This document shows, piece by piece, positions 9,950-22,061 of a stretch of 64,000 nt of DNA. Numbering within the stretch: the first letter of the stretch is position 1; each line of letters opens with the position of its first letter. Position numbers and translations under genes: made by a program. The stretch comes from Okapia johnstoni (lineage: Eukaryota; Chordata; Mammalia; Artiodactyla; Giraffidae): assembly GCA_024291935.2 (NCBI GenBank), contig CM044317.1, positions 19,800,230 through 19,864,229 on the forward strand, in the 5' to 3' direction. Under the pieces are notes generated by a model. The model saw only the letters and a program-made list of their open reading frames with translations. It made no database searches and had not been told where the DNA came from.

Positions 9950-10980
9950 TAGTCATCAAGAAAAAAAAAGTTGGATCTTTACCTGTTGGATTCATATTGT
10001 TCAAAGATTTTAATACAAACCAAAGATGAAACCATAAAAACACTTGAAGAAATATGGGGGGAACTTTTTAATAATCAAAGAGTAGAGAAGGCTTTTTTAT
10101 GCCTTTAAGCATAAAACTCAGAAAACATAACAGAAAAGTAAATTAGACTATGCTAAAAATAAATTCAACATGGCTAAACCACTATAAGCAATCAAAAGAA
10201 TGCCACCACCTAGAAGAAGATTTGCAATTTGTATCATAGTCAAAATTTTTCTAAAGTGTAAACAGTGTCTATAGATTAATATAAAAATACCCACAAAAGG
10301 CTGTTGATAATAGAGAAAACTATGTATGTGTGGGAATAGAGGGTTTGTGAAACTCTCTTTGACTTCCACTCAATTCTACTGTGAATGTACAACTGTTCTA
10401 AAAAATAAAGTCCATTAAAAAAATCCATGAGCATCCAATAGGAAAACGGGACATAGAAGGTCAAGAGACAGTTCACATGCAAAAATGAAAATAGCTCTTA
10501 AAGGTAAGAAAAGATATTTAATCTTACTCATAATAAGAGAAAATAAATGATGATGTTTTAAAGACACTACATTTTGTGTATTGTAGTGGCAAAGATTAGA
10601 AGGTCTTACTAACACATCCTGTTGAAAAGATGTGGAGAAATAGACCCTTTCACACATTTCTAAGGGTGTTGCTGTAACCTCCATATAGGGCAATTTGAGA
10701 ATATCTCATAAAATTTTAAATGCACATATTCTTTTCACCCAGCAGTTTCACCTCCAGGAATTCATCATTCTGATAAAATCCCATATGTGTGAAATTTTAT
10801 GTGCAGAATGGTATTCATTTTTGAATATTCATATCCATGGTATTTTTTTTGTAATAGCAAGCGACTGAAAATTCATATATATTACATTTTGTAATAGTAA
10901 TAGTAAAAGATTGGAAGCACCTCTGGAGTCTATCAATAAGAGACGGGTTAACTGAATTAGAGTGCAGTGATAAAATGTTG
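9950..10980 (+). mobile_element. Old L1 (L1M-type), ORF2 3' region
   Basis: Degenerate L1 ORF2 C-terminal homology in plus orientation: the AGAAGATTTGCAATTTGTATC segment near 10217, ATCCAATAGGAAAACGGG near 10432, a GATGTGGAGAAATAGACCC block near 10629 and a CACCCAGCAGTTTCACCTCC block near 10737. No open frame survives. Confidence 0.7.
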
Positions 10981-11883
10981 GGGTGTGGGGAAATGTTACT
11001 GTCATATACTTTTGGTTTTCAACAGTAAGAGTTTTTCCTTAATGTTTTTATTTCTTGCCCCACTGTTTCCTGAAGTGGGTTGCCTAATTATTGAGTTTGA
11101 GTGAGAAACTGCCAGTGCACGTGATCTATTTGCCCATCTTTCTTTTTAGGATCTACCTGCTCCATATTTATATCTATTTCATCAGATCATGAGCCTTTCA
11201 GGGAAGCCATTCATGTAGGAAGGTCCATGACTCTCTGAGAACTTCTCACTAAGTTGGTAAAGTTGGTAAGTCTGTCTAATTTGAGGGCTCAGTGTTAGGA
11301 AATCATTGGCATTGTGTATCTGAGCTGCATTCTCCAGCATCAGCTTTACCAGTAATACATATATATTTTTTCATCTTCATTTGCCTTGCATGGTGTTCTC
11401 TCAGAGATTTCAAAATGCAGGTGGGACAAGCACAGGTGTCGTATACTGTTCCGCCCCTATTTAACATACACATTTGAATCCTATCCACTCACAGAAATGA
11501 GAAAGCGTTCCGGGTACAGAGAGGATGCAATCTCCAAGTTAAATTGATGGCAGAAAAGAGCAAGGTGCAGAACAGCCGGTGTAGAGTGCTACCATTTGGG
11601 TAAAAGGAAGTGGAGGAAAAAACATATGTTCATTTGTATTTGCCTAGCATATCTCTGAAAGGATAACACTTGAAATTGATAGCAATTGGTTGCCTCTACA
11701 AAGGGAAAGAGTGTGACTGGGGAAAGAGATGGGAGATTTTTCAGTGTCCACTTTTGTGCCATCCAGATTTTGAATATATGAGAATGTATGTGAGTTCATT
11801 TCCTCTGCAATACATGCTTCTAAAATTATCTTCTTCTCTTCCCTCTCTTTTTTGCTCCCCCATCAAAGTCTGTTCCACCAGTG
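10981..11883. other. Unassigned sequence
   Basis: No supported gene or repeat, possibly including the decayed 3' end of the preceding L1. Confidence 0.35.
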
Positions 11884-11894
11884 CTGGTATTCAT

Positions 11895-12117
11895 GTGTGC
11901 ATGTGTGCTAATTTGCTTCAGTCATGTCTCTTTGCAATCCTATGGACCATAGCCTGCTAGACTCTTCTGTCCATGGGATTCTCCAGGCAAAATTACTGGA
12001 GTGGGTTGCCATGCCCTCCTCCAGGGTTCTTCTCTACCCAAGTATCGAGCCATCTTCTATTATCTCTTCTGCATTGGCAGGCAAGTTCTTTACCACTAGT
12101 GCCACCTGGGAAGGCCA
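11895..12117 (-). mobile_element. Bov-tA-type SINE (CACTAGTGG-head variant)
   Basis: Minus-strand SINE whose head contains the GCACTAGTGGTAAAG variant. It is flanked by CTGGTATTCAT (11884-11894) and CTGGTGTTCAT (12118-12128), an 11-bp target-site duplication with one mismatch. Confidence 0.88.
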
Positions 12118-12128
12118 CTGGTGTTCAT

Positions 12129-12598
12129 AAAACAATATAATTGTGCAATGTGAGAAGGGGCAAGATTTACCTACGACAATTCTTGGTTTTTATTCTTCAC
12201 TGACGCCTAAAAAGGCTTCTCTCTGATCAGTCCCTCCTTGGCCCTCCTTATCCATGAAGAGCTCTTTCCACCAGGTGACTGGGGCTTTCATGATGCTGAA
12301 TCAAGAGACAGGGATGCAGGTGGAAGTCAGCTCAATGGGAAAGAGGCTGGAGGGGGAGTTCAGGTTGTCTGAGAGGTTGGCACAAAATGAACTGAGAGGT
12401 ACGTGGAAAGTAGGTGTAAGTATGAAGGAAGTAAGGTGTAAGTATGAGAGAAATAGGAAGCATTCCTGATAATTGCATAAATTTCATGGTTCTGAGACAG
12501 GACCGTGTGGGCTTAAAAAATATGGACTTAAAAAATATGACTTTTAGCTGAAAACCATCATGATTGAGCCTGGCTGCTTTGGATGACCTCCAATATTA
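12129..12598. other. Unassigned sequence
   Basis: Purine-rich in part (12300-12470). No recognisable feature. Confidence 0.4.
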
Positions 12599-13160
12599 GA
12601 CTGCAGCCACGAAATTAAGACACTTGTTCCTTGGAAGAAAAGCTATGACAAAGCTAGACAGCATATTAAAAAGCAGAGATATCACTTTCCCCACAAAGAT
12701 CCATCTAGTCAAAGCTATGGCTTTTCCAGTAGTCATGTATGGATGTGAGAGTTGAACCATAAAGAGGGCTGAGCACCAAAGAATTGATGCTTTCAAACTG
12801 TGGTGCTGGATAAGACTCTCGAGAGTCCCTTGGACTGCAAGATCAGACCAGTCAATCCTAAAGGAAATCAACACTGAATACTCATCAGAAGAATTGATGC
12901 TGAAGATGAAGCTCCCATACTTTGGCCACCTGATGTGAAAAACCAACCCACTGGGAAAGCCCCTGATGCTGGGAAAGATTGAAAGCAGGAGGAGAAGGAG
13001 GTGACAGAGGATGAGATGGTTGGATGGCGTCATGGATTCAATGGGCATGAGTTTGAGCAAACTCTGAAAGATAGTGAAGGACAGGGAAGCCTGGCATGCT
13101 GCAGTCCCTGGAATAGCAAAGAGTCAGACATGACTTAGTGACTGAATAACAACAAAAATA
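12599..13160 (+). mobile_element. BovB LINE 3' fragment
   Basis: 5'-truncated just before the CAGCCACGAAATTAAGACAC segment; runs to the RTE 3' end and an A-rich tail (13145-13160). A possible short duplication CAATAT lies at 12591 and 13162. Heavily mutated, with no RT catalytic core. Confidence 0.88.
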
Positions 13161-13253
13161 ACAATATCACCATTCAGTAGACACATAAAACAAGTTACAA
13201 GGACTAAAACTCTCCCATTGATAGACTTCTACTGATTCATTTACTACAGAGAA

Positions 13254-13564
13254 TAAGTGAAAATCACTCACTCATGTCTGACTCCTCGCAACCCCATGGA
13301 CGACACAGTCCATGGAGTTCTTCAGGCCAGAATACTGGAGTGGGTAGCCTTTCCCTTCTCCAGGGGATCTTCCCAACTCAGGGATCAAACTCAGGTCTCC
13401 CACATTGCAGGCAAATTCTTTACCAGCTGAGTGACAAGGGAAGCCCAGGAATACTGGAGTGGATAGCCTATCCCTTCTCCAGCAGATCTTCCCAACCCAG
13501 GAATCAAACTGGGGTCTCTTGCAGGCAGATTCTTTACCAATTGAGCTAGCAGGGAAGCCCATAT
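13254..13564 (-). mobile_element. Two-headed Bov-tA-related SINE
   Basis: On the minus strand it reads head, short linker, second head, body, 3' end. The two inverted heads are at about 13375-13444 and 13480-13560. Target-site duplication TACAGAGAA at 13245-13253 and 13565-13573 brackets both heads, so this was one insertion. Confidence 0.87.
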
Positions 13565-13573
13565 TACAGAGAA

Positions 13574-15015
13574 GCATAGCTTTTTACCTTTTTCCTTCCT
13601 AAAAATACAATAAGGGCATGATAGCCTGTGTCCTAGGAGCTCTCAGTGAACAGTTTTGTGTTTTTTATTTTCACCACCAGGTATCAGATACAAGAAGTGG
13701 GCAGTCACTGTGGACACTGAGCTAAGTTTACCAGCACCTCCATGCCATAAAGTCTTGCTGGAGGAGACCTAAGTGAAGTCAAAGCCCTTCCGGTGGTGGG
13801 GAGAGCTCACCCAGACCCTTTTCCCAAATCTGCTGACCCTACAATTCACACATCTCCCATCCCTGACTTCTGTTTCTTCCTCCAGCTGATCTCCAAAATG
13901 CTTGGTTTGAATGTTCATTATAAGACATATTTTCATTGGTAAGACTGACTTCTGTTTATATTATAAAATACAAAACTACACCATTTTATGCAGATCATTA
14001 AAGAAGTATCAGATTTTCTTCGTTATAAATTTTCTTTCATCCCAACATGAAATTCTGTTCACATATTTTCAGTTTTCACAGTTTGTTGCTCATATAGCTC
14101 ATTACTTGGAAATATACACACTCAAGGAAACTTGGGCTTAAGAAAGATTTAGCAACATTGCCCCTCTCTGCTGAGATCTACTGAGGATTTTGTTAGAATC
14201 CTTGAGTTCTGGAATTATCATTGGCTTCTATGACAATAGGAGTGATACGAAACAGTCACTGGTAAGAACTCGTTCCCTAGTCAGAGAGGTTTAGGGTATG
14301 TGGAGAAACAGCTTAAAAATTTGATTTACAACTCCAGGAAAAAAATTCAACAATAAATGTCGAGTATCATTCAGACACCTAAGTAGAAGCAGAATTCCCT
14401 ACAGAATAGAAACTTTTCTGAAATACATAGCAAAAAGACTTCCTTTCTTAGACTTTTTATAATTATCTATGGAAGCAGGAAGAACAAAGCTGAAAAATGA
14501 TATGCTCTGGATGCTTTTCAATGCTCTGATTTTATTTTCAGCTAATCCGCCCCCTCCCTCATTTATGAAAGTCAAATCTTCCTAGCCAGATATTATTTTC
14601 ATTTGGGAATGCTGCTTTCAATAGTAAGGTTTAATAACATTGAATTTATATTATGTATGGATTTTCAAAACCTTGTAGCAGTTTTCTTGCATTTCTAAAT
14701 CCACAAGTATTTCTTCTCAGTGAAATATACTAATTCCTTGAATAGCTTGTGGATTAACAGTTGTAAGTCAGTTTGTTCGCTTACACAGAATTGCATTTCG
14801 TTTAATAAGACATCACCAGCAAACAATCCCCTATTTCCCTAAATTCTGATGAATCAGAGTAAATGACAAATGAACACCTCTTTCCTCTTTTCAAGGCAAG
14901 CCTCCAACACCAACTGCATATTGGATGATGCATATCAGTGGTAACTCCTCTGATGCAATGAAGAGTAGGGAGCCCTTTCCTGGCCAGATCCCTGAAAACT
15001 GCGAAAGCTTGGAGT
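13574..15015. other. Unassigned sequence
   Basis: About 1.4 kb without a recognised repeat or gene. Confidence 0.4.
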
Positions 15016-15027
15016 CACTGCCCATGG

Positions 15028-15247
15028 GAAAAAAGTGAACATGAAATTAGTCTCTCAGTCATGTCTGACTCTTTGCAATCCCATGGACTGTAGCCTGCCC
15101 AGCTTCTCTGTCTATGGAAATCTCCAGGCAAGAGTACTGGAGTGGGTTGCCATTTCCTTCTCCAGGGGATCTTCCCTACCCAGGGATTGAACATTGGTCT
15201 CCTGCATTGCAAGCAGATTCTTTACCAACTGAGCCACTAGGGAAGCC
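15028..15247 (-). mobile_element. Bov-tA SINE
   Basis: Minus-strand copy bracketed by an exact 12-bp target-site duplication CACTGCCCATGG at 15016-15027 and 15248-15259. Confidence 0.95.
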
Positions 15248-15533
15248 CACTGCCCATGGAAGAGCTGGCCAAATACCCCCAAACAACAACTGGCCTAGTC
15301 TTGCGCCTAGAAAGGCAATTTAGAGCAAGGAATTCTGTAGTTCTGAATTTTTCCTTTATTCTTGGGATGTTCCCTGCCATTCCACTGAGTTTTTTAAGGC
15401 ATTTTGATTGAGCAGTGTTATTGTAGCCCTCACTTTTCAGATATGACTTCAATAGAAATCCTGCTAAGCCTAGCATATACAGGGCTAGGCAACAAATAGC
15501 TTGATTCCAGCTATGACATAGAAGGGGGCTTCC

Positions 15534-15821
15534 CTGATAACTCAGTTGGTAAAGAATCTGCCTGCAATGCAGAAGACTCCAGTTTGAATCCTGGGTTGGG
15601 AAGATTCCCTGGAGAAGGCATCAGCTACCCACTCCAGTATTCCTGGGCTTTGCTTGTGGCTCAGCTTGTAAAGAATCTGCCTTCAATGCGGGAGACCTGG
15701 GTTCAATCCCTGGGTTGGGAAGATCCCCTGGAGAAAGGAAAGGCTATCCACTCCAGTATTCTGGCCTGGTCACAAAGATTCAGACATGACTGAGCAAATT
15801 TACTTCCACTTTCTTTCTTTC
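15534..15821 (+). mobile_element. Two-headed Bov-tA-related SINE
   Basis: Plus-strand copy with heads beginning near 15536 (CTTCCCTGATAACTCAG) and 15648 (GCTTTGCTTGTGGCTCAG). Bracketed by ATGACATAGAA (15523-15533) and ATGACACAGAA (15822-15832). A deletion removes part of the 3' body between TGGCCTGG and TCACAAAG near 15769. Confidence 0.87.
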
Positions 15822-15832
15822 ATGACACAGAA

Positions 15833-16570
15833 AAGGGGAGGGAGTAGGGCTGGTGGTAGATAATATAAAGAGGTGACAGTCATAATGTCTTTTGTTCTAT
15901 TTTCCGTTGTGATGAAAAATGAGACCAAGTAAAATCATGACTCATCTTCCAATTTAACCATCTCATTATAGAATGTTTAATGGTTCTCTCATATTTCCCA
16001 TCATTATGAATTTTGTTTTCCTCTTTGGCACTTGGCCATTATATTACATAGAAAGAACAGGCCATAGGCACCTTCTCTTGCCACTCATTTGGTTAAGAGT
16101 TTCATGATGCTCAAATGTTATGTTGTTGCTATAAAATTGCATGCATGAATAATCAAGCAGTGTTATTCTAAATTTGAAGGATAAACAACCTGCTACATCT
16201 TGGTTACAAGACTGCAACCATAATCAGTCTCTGCTCAGTTTGGCTGGAAACGACTAATGATTAGAACAAGGGTATATCACTCCAAGAGCAGGTCATGTCT
16301 TAAAGTTACAGCCTCAAATAATAGAAAACTGCCTTGCCACAGTGAAGACCGAGATTACAGTCCTACTATTTAAGATAGAAATACTCTGTGATTTGTCAAC
16401 TCAACTTGTAAAAAAATGAGGAATTCATATACTAAGGGAATCCACCAGTGTCTTGAGAGGGTCTACCTTTATGTGAGAGAATACATTAGGGCACCATTCT
16501 GTACCACCTGATAATCTGGAAATAAATTCGTCTCTGTTAATATGAGTAAAATTCACATCTGATATTGATT
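15833..16570. other. Unassigned sequence
   Basis: No supported feature. Confidence 0.4.
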
Positions 16571-16790
16571 GGGCTTCCCAGGTGGCACTAGTGGTAGAGA
16601 ATCCACCTGCCAATGCAGGAGATGTAAGAGATGCAGTTTTGATCCCTGGGTTGGGAAAATCCCCTGGAGTAGGACACAGCACACCACTTTAGTATTCTTG
16701 TCTGGAGAATCCTATGGACAGAGGAGCTTGGCAGGGTACAGTCCACAGGGTTACTAAGCGTCAGACACATCTGAGCAACTGAGCACACAT
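16571..16790 (+). mobile_element. Bov-tA-type SINE (CACTAGTGG-head variant)
   Basis: Head GGGCTTCCCAGGTGGCACTA with the longer anticodon-side insert GATGTAAGAGATGCAG. Decayed CpGs suggest an older copy. Confidence 0.88.
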
Positions 16791-17240
16791 GATTACTTGT
16801 GGGAGTAGATTCTTAGAGATTACCAGTAGATGATTGCAAAAGCTCAATAAATGTGATCAACTAGTAACTTCAGAATTATTAATCAGACTCTTTCAAGATG
16901 GCAAGAAGCAAAGACGTACCGTGGTTACCTCAAATCATGGACAGTTATTGTAAAGAATCACAAGGAAAGAAAAGAGACATGAGACATCCTCAGGAGCCTT
17001 ATAACCAGGGACTTTAGACCCTGAAAGTCTGCTCTGGAGTCAGTAGGAGACAAGAGAATCGCTTTCATCATAACTGGTCATCTGCCGCTCCATCTCTAAG
17101 CTTTGCCACTGTGATGAATCTACAGTTCCATATCTCTGTTGCTTCTGCTCCTACCATTGTTGACTCAGTACACGCTCTTTATTGGGGAGGTTTCTTCTTA
17201 TTTAAGGCTTTAGTGCCTCACGGCTTTCTGCCCTTTCTGA
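16791..17240. other. Unassigned sequence
   Basis: No supported feature. Confidence 0.4.
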
Positions 17241-17305
17241 TTTTTTTTTTTTGCATTCATTTTGCATTTCTTGCATTTTTGCATTGTAATTCTTTTTTTT
17301 GCATT
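17241..17305. repeat. T-rich tract with repeated TTGCATT
   Basis: T12 followed by TTGCATT-like units at about 17251, 17261, 17270, 17278 and 17299. Low-complexity repeat; the motif resembles the octamer-factor site by chance or otherwise. Confidence 0.6.
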
Positions 17306-17999
17306 CTTCTGCTGACCTAACTGCCAGACTCCTTCCCTGTAAGTCTCCTTCAAGTGTGTTGTAGGAGAGGATCTAAATAGGCTGGCCAAGTCACCAGTGC
17401 ACAGCGTCCTCTTGAACAGGATTTTCATATCAAGCCACCTGGAAGATCTCTTGCCAGCACAGAAACCTCCGCCTTGGGGTCACAGGCCCATTCAGCCTTG
17501 TCCTCATCAGCTGTGCCCAAGGAAGCAATAATGTACAGTACAAAAATGACCCACTTAAAAAAAAAAAAGACCCCTATGTGTAAGAAACACTTCAGAAGGG
17601 TGTGGCAGGCATTCTGAGGATACTAGAGGACCTCCTTCCATGAAATCAGGGCAGGACTGTGACTTAGGAAGTGGAACCTAGTATATTGTATTGTGTTATA
17701 TTGATAGACGCACTCCTAGGTGGTAAACAGTGAAATTCCAAAAAGCAGTAGGAGTCTAGCTGTTGCCCAACAGAGAACAAGCTTAAGGGTCAGTCCATCT
17801 GAAAACTGCTTTTATTGTGGAGAGGTGTTTCTTCCATGGAAGCCATATATTAACCCTCCTTCTTCTGAGCTCAAATAGCCTTCATATAAAGCCAACTTTA
17901 TGTAATTTGACTACAGGGTAAGTATATATGGCTCTTTCAAGAGGAGGATATGTGTGTATACAAATAAACTATATATACAAACAAATCTACATATAATAC
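17306..17999. other. Unassigned sequence
   Basis: Includes an A12 run near 17557. I found no gene homology upstream of it that would make it a retrocopy tail. Confidence 0.4.
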
Positions 18000-18440
18000 A
18001 AAAAGTCCCTGAGTTAGGATGGTTCAACTTAAACTTTTTTTGACTTTTTGATGACATCAAAGAAATATACATTTAGTAGAACCTGTCTTTTGAATTTTGA
18101 GTTTTGATCTTTTCCTGGGATGTGCGTTATGATACACTAGTGATACTGATCAGAGGAGTGAGTTGCAGCTCCTAATCAGCTGCAAGCTCGTGAGGGCAAA
18201 TGATTGATATACTTACAACCTTTCTGTTTTGTCCCTTGCAGTGAGTACCATATTCAATAAATTACATGAGTTAGTCAACACTTTATTATAAAATAGGCTT
18301 TGTGTTAGATGACTGTCCGACTATTGGCTAATGTAGGTAGGCTAAGTTATGATGTCCAGTATATTAGGTGTATGAAATGCATTTTTGACTTACAATATTT
18401 TCATTTTGTGACATCAGGATATAACTCCATCGTAAGTAGA
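18000..18440. mobile_element. Tigger-like (TcMar) non-autonomous DNA transposon
   Basis: Matches the mammalian element that begins and ends with inverted ACTTACGATGG-type repeats: decayed left end (GTTAGGATGGTTCAACTT, about 18013-18030) and right end (CATCGTAAGT, 18429-18438). Between them are the AATTTTGAGTTTTGATCTTTT and GGCTAATGTAGGTAGGCTAA segments. No transposase ORF, so a MITE-like copy. Confidence 0.65.
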
Positions 18441-18569
18441 GAAAAATCTATATATCTGTATGTGCTTCTAGTCAATGTACATAGACACAAATAGATTTAT
18501 ACAACATATACAGTAATATATAATATGCCTTATATGTATTCCATCATATCATATATACTCTATTATAAA

Positions 18570-18884
18570 TGAAAGTGAAAGCCGCTCAGTTGTGTCCAAC
18601 TCTTTGGGACTCCATGGGCTAAGACAGTCCATGGAATTGTCCAGGCCAGAATACTGGAGTGGGTAGCCTTTCCCTTCTCCAGGGGATCTTTCCAACCCAG
18701 GGATCGAACCCAGGTCTCCCACATTATAGGCAGATTCTTTACCATCTGAGCCACAAGGGAAGTCCAAGAATACTGGAATGGGTAGCCTATCCCTTCTCCA
18801 GTGGATCTTCCTGACCCAGGAATCGAACCAGGTCTCCTGCATTGCAGGTGGAGTCTTAATCAGCTGAGCTATCAGGGAAGCCCC
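18570..18884 (-). mobile_element. Two-headed Bov-tA-related SINE
   Basis: Same architecture as the copy at 13254: two inverted heads (near 18700-18765 and 18800-18884) sharing one body. It also has the diagnostic AAGACAGTCCATGGAATT near the body start (18621). Target duplication imprecise in AT-rich flank. Confidence 0.87.
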
Positions 18885-19025
18885 ATTTTATGAATGATAG
18901 AAATATATAATATGTAGTATATATTTATAGATAAAATGTAGATAATGTATAATTACATCTTATATTTCTATTATATATCATATATGATACATATGTGTAT
19001 CATATATGTATATATATTTCTATGA
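18885..19025. repeat. AT-rich low-complexity sequence
   Basis: TATATA/CATATA-type units without a long perfect run. A similar AT-rich stretch precedes the SINE at about 18480-18565. Confidence 0.7.
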
Positions 19026-19656
19026 TACTTGCAAATGCAAATTTATCCCTCAGAGATAGAAGAACTCACAGAAATTAAGATTCTGGCCCTCAAAAATTGA
19101 GGATCAATCCCTAAAATATGATAAATGCCTTCAAGGGAAATTTCTAGCTGAAGCTCAACAAGCCTCCCCCTTATTCTACACCTCTGACTCCCCATGAACA
19201 ATAAACCTATTTGAAACTTCAATACAAAGCACTTCCTTGTCAAGGGAATCCCATATATATTCACTCAATAATTGATAAGAATCATTTTAATTTAGCCAGA
19301 CTGTTAGCTATTATACTGCACACCAGGCTCACAAATAGTTTTCCAAACTGAGTCATGGGAGATGGTTAAAAGGAAGAAAAAAAATGTTTCCAAGATGTCC
19401 TTAAAAACAACCTGAAATGGAGATAAATATACTATTATTTGCAGATTTTAGGCTCAACCTTGGCTATTCAACAGCATCAGTTTTCCACCTTCATTTCTGC
19501 CTCCTTCTGTTCATGAACACAATACACTTCCATTACTGACCACTCTGATACACAAAGTGCATTTCAGGAAGGTGGCATGCACACAGCAGAGGACCATTCT
19601 TCCACTCTTCTACCTTATGAAGACTTTCAAGGCACTGGTCTACTGAAGTCTAGGGA
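19026..19656. other. Unassigned sequence
   Basis: No supported feature. Confidence 0.4.
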
Positions 19657-19706
19657 AATTGCATCTAGAGTTGCACAGTGTACAATTGCATCTAGAGTTG
19701 CACAGT
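19657..19706 (+). repeat. Short tandem duplication, 27-bp period
   Basis: AATTGCATCTAGAGTTGC plus CACAGT occurs at 19657-19679 and again at 19684-19706 without mismatch. A third partial GTTGCACA follows. Confidence 0.9.
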
Positions 19707-20141
19707 TGCACAATTCTGTGCCTCAGTTGCATATAACTGACCTTCTAATACCTTTGGTTGGTACACAGTCTAGGTTTAAACTACTCCTGTCTATTCACTT
19801 TGTCTTTTGAATTCTTAGAGAGCATGAAAGGACTATAATTACAGACAATTAGGGGACAAAAACTCCAAGGTACACACAGGTACTAAAGGCAATCGGTGAT
19901 GAAATGTTTAATGCTCAGGCTCAGTAAAAACTACAGTGCTGGCGGAGTTGTTTGCATCATTCTTCAAGGTTCTGAAAGAAGTAAACTGTGTCAGGAGGAA
20001 ATATTGCTTTGTGTCTGGGGCCGAGGCTTAGGAGATGAAGGTTAAATACAAGAAATTGCTTGGGGTGGGTTTAACTGTGGTCAATAATTCCAGAAAACAC
20101 ACTGTATTTTCATTCTATGGAAATTAGCTTCTGTAAGTTTC
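19707..20141. other. Unassigned sequence
   Basis: No supported feature. Confidence 0.4.
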
Positions 20142-20201
20142 CTGTGTGTGTGTGAGAGAGAGAGAGAAAGAGAGAGAGAGGCAGGGAGGGAGGGGGAGAG
20201 A
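20142..20201. repeat. (GT)n/(GA)n simple repeat
   Basis: About six GT units, then GA-rich and GGGA-rich sequence. Confidence 0.85.
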
Positions 20202-20859
20202 AGCTGTATATATGCAAGAATGTCTCAATTCCTTCAATCAGAAAAATCATTTTGAATAAAAGTTGTTTGATTCTGGAGGTGGTTATGAGATTCTTTTAAC
20301 TTAAAAGTAGCAATTCTCCACCCCATTAATTCCATCTTCAATGTTCGCCATTATTTAAACATTGCTGTTTGTCTCCTCCTCAGAGTTGCTGGTTTGGAAA
20401 GACTCCTGCCACATCCATTAACCACTGAAGCAGGCAGGGCTCCTGTTGCATTGTCTTATTAAATGACTGTTTGCTTTTTAAATGCCTTATACAAAAAAAA
20501 AAAAAGCACAAGATCTATTTCCTGTCAAGAAATAACCACATTGATTAAAACACAAATCCAGCAAGATGGCCTCAAAATTTGCTTTTGCCAAATTGGCAAT
20601 GACTATGAAAACTGATTGCTGTAAAATAGCTTTAAGATGTGAAACCCCACCAGTAACTATTATTGTGAGGTAGGAACAGCACGAAAATAAACAGTATTCT
20701 GAGAAGAATCTGGCAAGGCAGAATGGTCTGAACCATATGCTAAAAATGCTTCGAAGCATTTGAGGTGAGTATGAATTAGAGAACTAAGGAAATTAATACC
20801 AACTAATTGGGCATGGCTCTTACCCACTGGCCTTCATCTGTCCCTCTTTCTTCTTCAGG
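20202..20859. other. Unassigned sequence
   Basis: Contains an A13 run at about 20492-20505. No gene homology found beside it. Confidence 0.4.
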
Positions 20860-21325
20860 ACAGTTCCCACACTGCCACCAAAACATGCTTTCTTAGATAT
20901 TAGGTAATTAAAACTGCTAGATGTTTCCCTTCTACTTACAGATCAAGTCCAAAATTTTGGCATTGAGTGCATTGCTCTGTCTCTGTGTGTTCTGATTTCT
21001 TTGTCTCTCCAGATGGTGACCTTCTCTCACCCATGCTGGAGCACCAAACCCTGCAAATTCTCTCTGTATCTGTGTTGTCCTCTAAAGCACAACTGATCCT
21101 TTCTACCTGGTGTGCACTTCCTTTGTGGTCTTTCAAAATCGACTTCAGAGATCATCTCTACGGGATCCCTCCCCAGACTCCTTTCCCTCCTGTAAATATT
21201 TTGTGGCACCTCTCACTCTGGTAGGATGGGAGACTGGGGGAGTCATCTGCTGGAAGTATTTGGAGTATTTGAGGCTGGAGTAACTGCCTGTAAGTTGTAG
21301 TTGCTCAGTAAACACACTGACTTAC
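20860..21325 (+). mobile_element. L2 LINE fragment
   Basis: Degenerate L2 3' region: CAAGTCCAAAATTTTGGCATT near 20944, CTTTGTGGTCTTTCAAAATC near 21121, TCTCTACGGGATCCCTCCCC near 21155, and the GCTCAGTAAAC end near 21303. Confidence 0.6.
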
Positions 21326-21469
21326 TTTGACTGAATGTTCATTTGGAGGATTTAGGGATGCTGATAGAAGCATCTGAAGCCCCGAGGCTTCAGGGTAGAG
21401 GCACTGAGCCCTCTTAGCCCGTCTTGGCAGCCACAAGTTACACAGCTTATGTTTACACCTTCCATCCAC

Positions 21470-21575
21470 GCCTGCACTGAAGCCCCTTTGGGGCAGAAGC
21501 GTTTTCACTTCTGCATCCCTCTGGCTCACAGACACTGTGAAGTACTCAAGAAGTGCTTGCTGAACTGAATGCTTC
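21470..21575 (+). mobile_element. L2 LINE 3' end fragment
   Basis: GCAGAAGCGTTTTCACTTCTGC then AGTGCTTGCTGAACTGAATG, resembling the L2 terminus (GCTCAATAAAT..GAATGAAT). Confidence 0.5.
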
Positions 21576-21978
21576 CATCAATCAGAACAAACATATTTTG
21601 AATATTTAAATCCTAATGGACAAAAACATAACTTTCCTGAGAAAAGAGCAATTGTTTATTAGGAAGTAAACCAATCTTTAGAATTCCTCAGGAACTTGAC
21701 ACATATTTCACTTCACCCTCACAAATAACTCTGTGAAAACAAACCACAGCATAACAGAAGGCACCATCAGACAAACACGAGAGATTATTAGCTTCTGCCT
21801 TACCTCCTCTTCCTGAGTCTGGCTTCATTTCTCATCCCTCCCATGCCATGCTGTCACCAGGCAAGGGCTGTGTTCCAACCAAGATAAGTTCTAAGGCTGG
21901 CAGAGAAATCTCACAAATTGAGTTTCCTACAGTAAAGTTGCCGTGGACAAAGGCTTAATCCTTAGTCCCGAATGTTCG
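21576..21978. other. Unassigned sequence
   Basis: No supported feature. Confidence 0.4.
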
Positions 21979-21993
21979 GAAATTCAGTCACAA

Positions 21994-22061
21994 ACAAATA
22001 CAATATTGTAAAGTTAAAAAATAGAAAATAAACTAATTTAAAAAAATTGAAAAAAAAAAAA
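21994..22061 (+). mobile_element. Extremely 5'-truncated ruminant L1 insertion
   Basis: A 68-bp insert (ACAATATTGTAAAGTT motif of the ruminant L1 3' end, A-rich tail with A12) is bracketed by an exact 15-bp target-site duplication GAAATTCAGTCACAA at 21979-21993 and 22062-22076. Confidence 0.85.

Noticed and set aside
13254..13564. Regularly spaced repeats suggesting a CRISPR-like array
   Set aside because: The repeats are SINE heads with target-site duplications in a mammalian genome; there is no repeat-spacer periodicity.
20492..20505. A13 run as the tail of another processed pseudogene (also A12 at 17557)
   Set aside because: No gene homology and no flanking direct repeats were found next to either run.
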